Source: Streptomyces sp. CB02058 (GTDB lineage Bacteria > Actinomycetota > Actinomycetes > Streptomycetales > Streptomycetaceae). From it: DNA of 64,000 nt. This document shows, in pieces, positions 57,546-64,000 of this stretch; the stretch's first letter is position 1, and every line of letters begins with the position of its first letter. The notes under the pieces are model-generated. The model made no database searches. It saw only the letters and a list, made by a program, of their open reading frames with translations, and was not told where the DNA came from. The DNA lies in NCBI RefSeq assembly GCF_001905505.1, contig NZ_LIPG01000002.1, positions 62,001 through 126,000 on the forward strand, written 5' to 3'. Position numbers and translations under genes: made by a program.

Positions 57546-58913
57546 ATGGACGCTCTCCTGGAACGACTGAGCACGGGCCTGCCGGCCGAGGCGCTGATCA
57601 CGGACCCGTCCGTCACCGCCTCGTACGCCCACGACATGGCGAGCTTCTGCGACGCGGGCGCCCCCGCCGTCGTGGTGCTCCCGCGCACGGTCGAGGAGGT
57701 GCAGCACGTCATGCGGACCGCCACAGAGCTGCGCGTCCCCGTGGTGCCCCAGGGCGCCAGGACGGGCCTCTCGGGCGCGGCCAACGCCTCCGACGGCTGC
57801 ATCGTGCTGTCCCTGGTGAAGATGGACCGGATCCTGGAGATCAGCCCGGTCGACCGGATCGCGGTCGTCGAGCCGGGGGTCGTCAACGCCACGCTGTCCC
57901 GGGCCGTCAACGAGCACGGGCTGTACTACCCCCCGGACCCGTCGAGCTGGGAGATGTGCACCATCGGCGGCAACATCGGCACCGCGTCCGGCGGGCTGTG
58001 CTGCGTGAAGTACGGCGTCACCGCCGAGTACGTCCTGGGCCTGGAGGTCGTCCTGGCCGACGGCCGGCTGCTGAAGACCGGGCGGCGCACCGCCAAGGGG
58101 GTCGCGGGATACGACCTCACCCGGCTCTTCGTCGGATCGGAGGGCAGCCTCGGTATCGTCGTCAAGGCCGTCCTCGCACTGCGCCCGCAGCCACCGCAGC
58201 AGCTCGTGCTGGCCGCCGAGTTCCCTTCGGCGGCGTCCGCCTGTGACGCCGTGTGCCGGATCATGGAGCGGGGGCACACCCCGTCACTCCTCGAACTGAT
58301 GGACCGTACGACCGTGCGTGCCGTCAACGCGATGGCCTCCATGGGCCTTCCCGAAACCACCGAGGCGCTGCTGCTCTGCGCCTTCGACACGCCCGACCCC
58401 TCGGCCGACCTCGACGCCGTCGGGAAGCTGTGTGCCGAGGCGGGCGCCACCGAGGTCGTGCCCGCCGACGACGCCGCGGAGTCCGAACTCCTGCTGCAGG
58501 CCCGACGGATGTCACTCCCCGCACTGGAGACCGTCAAGTCCGCCACGATGATCGACGACGTCTGCGTGCCGCGCTCCGCGCTGGGCGCGATGCTCGAAGG
58601 GACCGCCGCCATCGCCGAGAGGTTCGGTCTCACCATCGGCGTCTGCGCCCACGCCGGTGACGGCAACACCCACCCCGTCGTCTGCTTCGACCACACCGAC
58701 GCCGACGAGTCCCGCAGGGCCCGTGAGTCCTTCGACGAGATCATGGCGCTCGGCCTCGCACTGGGCGGCACCATCACCGGCGAACACGGCGTCGGCGTAC
58801 TGAAGAAGGAGTGGCTCGCCCGCGAACTGGGCGAGGTCGGGGTCGAGCTGCAGCGGGGCATCAAGGCGGCCTTCGACCCGCTCGGCCTGCTCAACCCCGG
58901 CAAGCTGTTCTGA
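57546..58913 (+). CDS. FAD-linked oxidase, GlcD/D-2-hydroxyacid dehydrogenase type
   Basis: A 455-residue FAD-dependent enzyme. The vanillyl-alcohol-oxidase fold shows VVPQGARTGLSGAANASDG (FAD-binding, PQGARTGLSG), GGNIGTASGGLCCVKYG, and TRLFVGSEGSLGIVV. The C-terminal substrate domain has CAHAGDGNTHPVV and GTITGEHGVGVLKKEWL, whose His residues are metal or substrate ligands in glycolate and D-lactate oxidising enzymes. It probably feeds electrons from a 2-hydroxyacid to the respiratory chain. The ATG at 57546 begins the conserved part. Confidence 0.88.
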   Translation: MDALLERLSTGLPAEALITDPSVTASYAHDMASFCDAGAPAVVVLPRTVEEVQHVMRTATELRVPVVPQGARTGLSGAANASDGCIVLSLVKMDRILEISPVDRIAVVEPGVVNATLSRAVNEHGLYYPPDPSSWEMCTIGGNIGTASGGLCCVKYGVTAEYVLGLEVVLADGRLLKTGRRTAKGVAGYDLTRLFVGSEGSLGIVVKAVLALRPQPPQQLVLAAEFPSAASACDAVCRIMERGHTPSLLELMDRTTVRAVNAMASMGLPETTEALLLCAFDTPDPSADLDAVGKLCAEAGATEVVPADDAAESELLLQARRMSLPALETVKSATMIDDVCVPRSALGAMLEGTAAIAERFGLTIGVCAHAGDGNTHPVVCFDHTDADESRRARESFDEIMALGLALGGTITGEHGVGVLKKEWLARELGEVGVELQRGIKAAFDPLGLLNPGKLF

Positions 58914-58930
58914 CCGACGGGAGGCACCGC

Positions 58931-59407
58931 TCAGGCCTCGCCGTCCTGCTGCTCGTCCTGGGACCAGGGGTCGCTCAGCCACAGGTCGTCGGCCGGAAGG
59001 GGTGTCAGCAGCTCGGCGAGGGCCGCGTCCAGTCCGAGCAGCCCGCTCTCGGTGCCCGGCGGCACGACCCGCAGGGTGCGCTCGACCCAGGCGGCGACGG
59101 CCGTCGACGGCAGCTCCAGGAGGGCGTTGCCGTCGGGGGAGGTGAGGGCGACGCAGATGACGCCCCGGTCGTCGACCTTGGTCGGCCAGATCCGTACGTC
59201 CCCGTGCCCGCACGGCCGGAACACCCCTTCGACGAGCAACTCCCGGGCGAACGTCCAGTGCACGGGGGACTCGGAGCCGATGTGGAAGGTCACGTGCACG
59301 GCGTAGGGGTCGTCGGTGAAGTACGACAGCCGCGCGGGCACGGGGAGCGACCGCTCCGGCGACAGGACCAGCTTCACTTCCAGCTCGCGTTCCACGGCGT
59401 TCTGCAT
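58931..59407 (-). CDS. ssgG: SsgA-like sporulation and cell-division protein
   Basis: A 158-residue member of the SALP family unique to sporulating actinomycetes, which help place and organise septa and the spore wall. The family pattern is clear: LPVPARLSYFTDDPYAVHVTFHIG, WTFARELLVEGVF and GDVRIWPT (core DDPYAVHVTFHIG). The ATG at 59407 starts the conserved part (MQNAVERELEVKL). The tail is acidic (DPWSQDEQQDGEA). From position next to the GlcD gene it is probably the ssgG orthologue; that label rests on remembered synteny. Confidence 0.83.
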   Translation of the reverse strand: MQNAVERELEVKLVLSPERSLPVPARLSYFTDDPYAVHVTFHIGSESPVHWTFARELLVEGVFRPCGHGDVRIWPTKVDDRGVICVALTSPDGNALLELPSTAVAAWVERTLRVVPPGTESGLLGLDAALAELLTPLPADDLWLSDPWSQDEQQDGEA

Positions 59408-59624
59408 GAGGGTGCACGACCTTCCGGTACTCGTAGGGGCCGGTCCCGTGACCGGTCCGCACAAGGAGAGAGCGCCCTCACGGACGACTATGACGCGACT
59501 TCCAAGAAAAACTTCCGGAGACCCGGAAAGTGGTCCAAACGCCAGGACAGGCCCGGGGGCGCTCGGCTGTCTGATAGATGTGGACTCTTGTATTGAGGCC
59601 TCGAAGAGATACGGGACCACGGTG

Positions 59625-61193
59625 ATGAGCGCCCCAACCCCGGCACCCGGTGACGAAAGCCCCCGCGAGGGGTACTACCCCGACCCTTCCATTCCCGGAT
59701 ATGTCCGGTACTGGAACGGCACTTCGTGGGTTCCCGGCACCAGCCGGCCCGCGCCCCAGCAGGGCGAGACGACTCCCGCTCCGCCGTCCGCCCCGGTGGC
59801 GGACACGGCCCCGCGGCGGCCGGCCCCGGTGGAGGAGACCGGACCGATGTACCTCGACGAGGTCGAGGGGGCGGAGGGCCGGGACAGCGGCGGCACCGGC
59901 GGCGCCGAGCCCGACGTGGCTCCCGGCAGGCCCAGGCCGGCGTCCGCCTGGCAGGCCGACACCTCCCGGCAGACCGGCTTCGGCGGCGAGCGCGACCGCC
60001 GTGTCTCCTGGGGCGGCCAGGATCCTCGTACGCCCGAAGCGCCCGCGCCCCGTACCGACACGCCTTCGGCCCCCGCCCAGGCCTCGACTCCCGCCCAGGC
60101 TTCTGTCCCCGCTCCTGCGGACGGTGCCCCGGCCGAGCGCGCGCCCGCGGATCCCCGCACGCCGGAGGCCCCGGACCCGACGCGCGGCGCGCTTCCCGGG
60201 ATGCGGGACGGCAGCGGTGCCGTGTCCGACGGCACCGTGGCCATCCGCGTCGACCGGCCCGGCGCCGGTGACGGGGGCCGTCCGCCGACCGACGGCACGG
60301 TCACCATCCGCGCGGTGGGCCCCGGCGGTCCCGCCCGCACCCCGCGTCCGCGCGATGCCGGAGCGGCCCCCGCCGACGGCACCATGTCGATCCGCGCCAG
60401 GACTTCCGCGGCCCAGCCGCAGCCCCCGGCCCCCGCTCCCGCCCCGGCGCCCACCCCGCCGCAGGCGCAGGCGCCCGGGCTGAGCACGCCCCTGACTCCC
60501 GGCCCCGGTGGCGGGTCGGCGTCCTGGGCGCAACAGGCCCACCAGCTCGCCCGGCCCGAGCAGGGCGCCCGGCCGCAGCAGCACGCGCCGCAGCGGCAGA
60601 GCCCGATGCCCGCGCAGCAGCAGGGCGCCCGGCCGGAGCAGCAGCAGCCTGTCGTGCCCTGGAAGCCTCCGGTCGAGGACCCTTTCCAGCAGCTTGCCCG
60701 CGCCCAGGCCTCCGCCAGGCCTGCCGGACTCGGCAAGCGGCTGGCCGCCCGGATCGTCGACACGGTCGTGCTCGGCGCGCTCGTGGGCGCGATCGGCTTC
60801 CCGCTGGCCACCCGGGCGATGGACCACATCGACCAGAAGATCGAGGCGGCCGAGCAGTCCGGCGAAACGGTCACCGTCTGGCTGCTGGACTCCACCACGG
60901 CCGTGCTGCTGGGCGGGGTGCTCGTCGCGTTCCTGGTGCTCGGCTTCCTCCTGGAGGCGCTGCCGACCGCCAAGTGGGGTCGCACGCTCGGGAAGAAGCT
61001 GTGCGGTCTCCAGGTGCGGGACATCGAGTCCCACGACGCCCCGAGCCTGGGAGCGGCGCTGCGCCGCTGGCTCGTGTACGGGGTGCTGGGCCTGGTCGTG
61101 GTCGGCGTGGTCAACGTGCTCTGGTGTCTGATCGACCGTCCGTGGCGCCAGTGCTGGCACGACAAGGCGGCCCGCACCTTCGTGGCGGGCTGA
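59625..61193 (+). CDS. DUF2510 and RDD-domain membrane protein
   Basis: A 522-residue protein. Residues 15-45 form a DUF2510 motif (GYYPDPSIPGYVRYWNGTSW). Residues about 60-365 are Pro/Ala/Gln-rich and contain three related units, DGTVAIRVDRPG, DGTVTIRAVGPG and DGTMSIRARTS. The RDD domain (residues about 370-520) begins GLGKRLAARIVDTVVLGAL with the Arg and two Asp, and has three membrane segments, with LGKKLCGLQV. RDD proteins are proposed transporters or membrane adapters. A GTG at 59622 is an alternative start. Confidence 0.85.
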   Translation: MSAPTPAPGDESPREGYYPDPSIPGYVRYWNGTSWVPGTSRPAPQQGETTPAPPSAPVADTAPRRPAPVEETGPMYLDEVEGAEGRDSGGTGGAEPDVAPGRPRPASAWQADTSRQTGFGGERDRRVSWGGQDPRTPEAPAPRTDTPSAPAQASTPAQASVPAPADGAPAERAPADPRTPEAPDPTRGALPGMRDGSGAVSDGTVAIRVDRPGAGDGGRPPTDGTVTIRAVGPGGPARTPRPRDAGAAPADGTMSIRARTSAAQPQPPAPAPAPAPTPPQAQAPGLSTPLTPGPGGGSASWAQQAHQLARPEQGARPQQHAPQRQSPMPAQQQGARPEQQQPVVPWKPPVEDPFQQLARAQASARPAGLGKRLAARIVDTVVLGALVGAIGFPLATRAMDHIDQKIEAAEQSGETVTVWLLDSTTAVLLGGVLVAFLVLGFLLEALPTAKWGRTLGKKLCGLQVRDIESHDAPSLGAALRRWLVYGVLGLVVVGVVNVLWCLIDRPWRQCWHDKAARTFVAG

Positions 61194-61250
61194 GCGCGCC
61201 CCGCGCCCGTGACGGCACACCCCTCCGTCCCACCTCTCTCAGGAGTCCCG

Positions 61251-62051
61251 GTGCAGGATCTCGCGGATGCGATCGAGTCGATGGAGCAACTGGTCGTGGG
61301 CTGGCGGGCGATGGTGCTCGACCGGGACGCGGCGGCGGACGTGCGCGACCTGCCAGGCATCGCCGTACGGTGGGCCGATTCGCGCTTCGCCTTCTGGAAC
61401 TGCGTCACCCTGACCGACGTCGGCGCGGACCCGGCACTCGTGCGCCGGCGTCTGGGACACGTCGCGGAGATCATGCGCGCCAAGGAGCGGCCGGGGTTCC
61501 TGTGGGTCTTCGAGGACCTCCTGACCACCGAGGCGCGCGCGGTACTCGGCGAGGCGGCCGGGCAGGCGGGCCTCGTGCACGCCTTTCCCGGCACCGGCAT
61601 GGCCGGGGACCTGCTGCCCCTCCCGGCACCGGCCCACCCCGACCTGACGTTCGTCCGCGTGAGCACCGACGAACACCTGCGGGCGTACGCCGACCTCAAC
61701 TCCCAGGCGTACGGATTCCCGCTGGAGGACGGCCGCGACGGCCTCGTCGGCTCCGCGCTGTGGAAGGACGGGGTGCACGCCTACCTCGGCCTGCGGGACG
61801 GCGTGCCGGTGACGTGCGCGGCGACGGTGGAGGCGGCCGGCCGTCTCTTCGTCGTGCTCGTCGCCACGGTTCCCGGGTGGGAGCGCAGGGGCTATGGCGA
61901 GGCGGTGACGCGCAAGGCCCTGTACGAGGGCGGCCGGGCCACCGGTCTGACCCGTGCGACCCTGCACGCGACCGCCGCCGGTGCGCCCGTGTACCCGCGC
62001 ATCGGCTTCGTACCGAACTCCCCGATGGCCTTCTACGCGCTGAACAACTAG
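61251..62051 (+). CDS. GNAT family acetyltransferase
   Basis: A 266-residue protein with a GNAT fold in its second half: LTFVRVSTDEHLRAYADLN, VTCAATVEAAGRLFVVLVATVPGWERRGYGEAV (acetyl-CoA loop GWERRGYG) and YPRIGFVPNSPMAFYAL. The N-terminal 120 residues look like a degenerate second GNAT copy. GTG at 61251 is preferred to GTG at 61209 because AGGAG at 61241-61245 is 5 nt away. It lies 57 nt after an RDD gene; substrate unknown. Confidence 0.83.
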   Translation: MQDLADAIESMEQLVVGWRAMVLDRDAAADVRDLPGIAVRWADSRFAFWNCVTLTDVGADPALVRRRLGHVAEIMRAKERPGFLWVFEDLLTTEARAVLGEAAGQAGLVHAFPGTGMAGDLLPLPAPAHPDLTFVRVSTDEHLRAYADLNSQAYGFPLEDGRDGLVGSALWKDGVHAYLGLRDGVPVTCAATVEAAGRLFVVLVATVPGWERRGYGEAVTRKALYEGGRATGLTRATLHATAAGAPVYPRIGFVPNSPMAFYALNN

Positions 62052-62235
62052 GCCGTCTCTTCCGGGGCGCGCCCTTGGATGTCGTCGGCCCCTTCGTGGG
62101 GGTGGCGGCCCCTCAGCGGCGGCCCCCTCGTCGGCGGTGGCCCGGAAGCAGCCCGTACGCCCGTGTGCTGACGCCCCGTCCCCCGAAGGGACCTCAGCCG
62201 TTGCGGGCCTTTACGGGCCGGGGTGCACTGCCCCC

Positions 62236-62901
62236 ATGAGCAACGAACCGCCGCCCCCGCCGCCCGGCCAGCCGCCCGAGGACGACCCCTTCTCCAAGCG
62301 TCCGCCGCAGGGACCCCCGCCGGGCGGCGGCTCGCCCTACGACAGCGCGCCGCCTCCGCCCCCGCCGCCCGGTCGCGATCCGTACGGCGGCGGGCCCTAC
62401 GGCGGTGCCGACCCGCTGGCCGGCATGCCGCCGCTCGCCCAGCCGGGCAAGCGGATCCTGGCGCGGCTGATCGACTTCCTCATCATCTCGATCCCGCTGT
62501 ACCTGATCTCGCTGCCCTTCGGCGGAGCGGTCGACGTCACGTCGGACGACGGCAACGACGACTTCGGCAACGCCGTGGGCAACACCTACAGCGGGCATCA
62601 GCTGGTCTGGTCGCTGATCGGGCTGGTGATCTACGTCGCGTACGACACGTACTTCACCCACAAGGACGGCCGGACCCTCGGCAAGCGGCTGCTGAAGATG
62701 CGCGTCGCGATGCTCAACGACGGCTCGGTCCCCGACACGAGCTCCTCGCTGATGCGGGCCGTCGTGCTCTGGCTCCCGGCGCTGCTGTGCTGCCCCTGTC
62801 TGTGGTGGCTCATCAACATCGTGCTGATGTTCACGGACAAGCCGTACAGGCAGGGGCTCCAGGACAAGGCGGGCAAGACCGTGGTCGTCACCGTCCCCTG
62901 A
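62236..62901 (+). CDS. RDD-domain membrane protein
   Basis: A 221-residue protein: a 65-residue Pro/Gly-rich start (PPPPPPGQPP and later) followed by an RDD domain with the typical first helix KRILARLIDFLIISIPLYLI, the DGRTLGKRLLKMRV loop and three membrane segments. It is a shorter relative of the 522-residue RDD protein 1 kb upstream. The ATG at 62236 starts the disordered leader; an upstream in-frame start lacks a ribosome-binding site. Confidence 0.85.
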   Translation: MSNEPPPPPPGQPPEDDPFSKRPPQGPPPGGGSPYDSAPPPPPPPGRDPYGGGPYGGADPLAGMPPLAQPGKRILARLIDFLIISIPLYLISLPFGGAVDVTSDDGNDDFGNAVGNTYSGHQLVWSLIGLVIYVAYDTYFTHKDGRTLGKRLLKMRVAMLNDGSVPDTSSSLMRAVVLWLPALLCCPCLWWLINIVLMFTDKPYRQGLQDKAGKTVVVTVP

Positions 62902-62913
62902 CCCGGCGGGTGG

Positions 62914-63210
62914 TCAGCGGTGCAGGGAGTGCTCGCCCATGCGCTGCCGCTGGGCGGCGGCGATCTCGATGTCCTCGATCGTGCGGTGCGCACGGAGCCC
63001 GGCGGGCGGCGCCGTGGGTGTTCCGGTCGCCCTGGTGCGGGAGGGCAGGGGCACGGTCGTGGCCACCAGCAGGCCCAGGACCAGTGCCGCGGTGCACACG
63101 GCGGCGATGCCGAGGCCCGATTCCGTACGGAACAGCAGCAGCATGGCGAGGGCGGAGAAGACGACGGTGGCCGAACCGAAGGAGAACTGTGCGGCAGTCG
63201 GACGCGGCAT
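62914..63210 (-). CDS. Small two-helix membrane protein
   Basis: A 98-residue protein with two hydrophobic helices (ATVVFSALAMLLLF and IAAVCTAALVLGLLVATTV) and a basic C-terminal tail (TIEDIEIAAAQRQRMGEHS). No family is recognised. It is convergent with the RDD gene, with only 12 bp between stops. Function unknown. Confidence 0.75.
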   Translation of the reverse strand: MPRPTAAQFSFGSATVVFSALAMLLLFRTESGLGIAAVCTAALVLGLLVATTVPLPSRTRATGTPTAPPAGLRAHRTIEDIEIAAAQRQRMGEHSLHR

Positions 63211-63592
63211 GGCGGTATCCGTCCTCGGGGTGTCGGATGGGGGAGTCTCTCAACACGTTCGCACGGTCAATCGACTCTACGACGGTGGATGCCCGTGAGG
63301 AACGGGTAGTAAGCGTGACCTAACCCACGGTACCGGTGCACGGGGGGCGCACGGAGTCACGCAGAGGCCAAGGATGAGTATCGGCGCGCCGGTTGGGCGT
63401 ACGACCGGCAGGGATGTCCGTCCGGATAGCGGAAGTGGACGCCCGCATAGTGCACTTGGCCTGTGCAAGTCAAGATCTGTCTTTTCTCTCATAACTCCGA
63501 TCGAATGTCGTCACTTGTGACGCGTTAATCTGCGCGCGGCCCGTAGGACACCCCCTGGCCGCGGACGCGAACGCCGGGGAGGACTGCATCAA
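63211..63592 (+). other. Intergenic region upstream of the M6 metalloprotease gene
   Basis: 382 bp. Near the gene are TAATCT (63526-63531, a possible -10) and, just before it, the inverted repeat CGTCAC-TT-GTGACG (63509-63522), a likely operator. A GGGGAGGA ribosome-binding site is at 63577-63584. The left part of the gap, next to the small membrane gene, shows no clear signal. Confidence 0.45.
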
Positions 63593-64000
63593 GTGACCAC
63601 TCAGAGACGGGCGCTACGGGCCACCGCCGTAGCCGTGTGCCTGGCCGCCACCGCGGCGACGGCATCGGCCTTCGCCACAGCCCAGGCAGTTGACAGGACG
63701 TCGGGATCGGGCGCCGAGGTCGTGGACCGGCGGGATCCCGCGCCGGTCAAGGCGCACGAGCACGACCTCGAAGGGCCCTTCAGCAAGGAGCAGGACGCAC
63801 AGCGCCAGGCGGCGCTGGAGCAGGTCCTGGCCGGCGACAAGAAGGTGACCACCAAGGGCGGCTCCAAGGTCGTCAAGCTCGGCAAGAGCAAGTACGTCGA
63901 GCTGGGCCGCGAGAAGACCGACAAGATCTTCACCATCCTCGTGGAGTTCGGCGACCAGGTCGACGACACGACGATGTTCGACCCGGACGGCGACGGCCCG
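63593..64000 (+). CDS. Secreted M6 family metalloprotease (immune inhibitor A type), N-terminal part
   Basis: The frame is open to the window's right edge, so only the first 136 residues are seen. It begins MTTQRRALRATAVAVCLAATA, a signal peptide ending near ASAFA, then the propeptide-like LEGPFSKEQDAQRQAALEQVLAGDKK and GREKTDKIFTILVEFGDQV stretches (cores FSKEQDAQRQAALEQ and KIFTILVEFGD) found in actinobacterial immune inhibitor A metalloproteases. The catalytic HExxH lies beyond the edge. GGGGAGGA sits 8 nt before GTG 63593. Confidence 0.8.
   Translation, partial: MTTQRRALRATAVAVCLAATAATASAFATAQAVDRTSGSGAEVVDRRDPAPVKAHEHDLEGPFSKEQDAQRQAALEQVLAGDKKVTTKGGSKVVKLGKSKYVELGREKTDKIFTILVEFGDQVDDTTMFDPDGDGP

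Overview
The window is a 64 kb stretch of a high-GC actinomycete chromosome, almost certainly Streptomyces. GC is about 70% with strong third-position GC. Gene content and order match, from memory, the S. coelicolor core region SCO2920-SCO2968: ftsX, S41 protease, smpB/ssrA, matAB, narK/nnaR, sigU with its anti-sigma factor, hupA, murA, hppD and an SsgA-like gene. There is no rRNA, prophage, insertion sequence or CRISPR array.

Layout. 0-3 kb: end of ftsX, a carboxy-terminal processing protease, smpB and tmRNA with a strong terminator. 3-5.3 kb: a divergent MFS exporter and LysR regulator. 5.4-9.7 kb: a tight three-gene extracellular polysaccharide module (MatA-like anchor, MatB-like deacetylase/glycosyltransferase, acyltransferase). 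9.8-13.8 kb: nitrate/nitrite porter, the HemD-like regulator NnaR behind a GlnR-type box, a GNAT and a CGNR zinc-finger protein. 13.9-20.5 kb: ECF sigma/anti-sigma pair, HelD-type RNA polymerase ATPase, a candidate small RNA, malic enzyme and HU. 20.9-23.4 kb: murA, a YqgE protein and a small cysteine protein. 23.5-28.4 kb: a sugar ABC importer plus cytosolic GH20 hexosaminidase behind a DasR-type operator at the promoter, pointing to aminosugar uptake. 28.7-33.6 kb: a xanthine-dehydrogenase-like trio with several oddities.

33.7-41.5 kb is the main accessory block. It holds WXG-like proteins, a mycosin-type protease, a 782-residue protein of unknown function, a lipoprotein and a small membrane protein: type VII secretion clients without any secretion core genes. 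A 1.8 kb lower-GC3 segment inside it suggests mosaic exchange. A tRNA-Cys gene follows. 41.9-48.1 kb: MFS exporter, an RHH/Fic toxin-antitoxin pair, a DEAD-type helicase, an IclR regulator and a Lon-like secreted protease.

48-54.5 kb runs leftwards: an ArsR regulator, a 58-residue protein and an MFS exporter controlled by duplicated operators, then a complete OpuC-type compatible-solute ABC transporter led by an AsnC regulator. 54.6-64 kb: hppD, a TPR protein, a GlcD-type oxidase, an SsgA-like sporulation protein, two RDD membrane proteins, a GNAT, a small membrane protein and the start of a secreted M6 metalloprotease.

Many genes here start 6-8 nt after a good -10 hexamer, so leaderless transcription seems common. 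The observations most worth following are the missing active-site residue and other oddities of the xanthine-dehydrogenase-like operon, the orphan type VII cluster, and the structured, terminator-ended RNA upstream of the malic enzyme gene.
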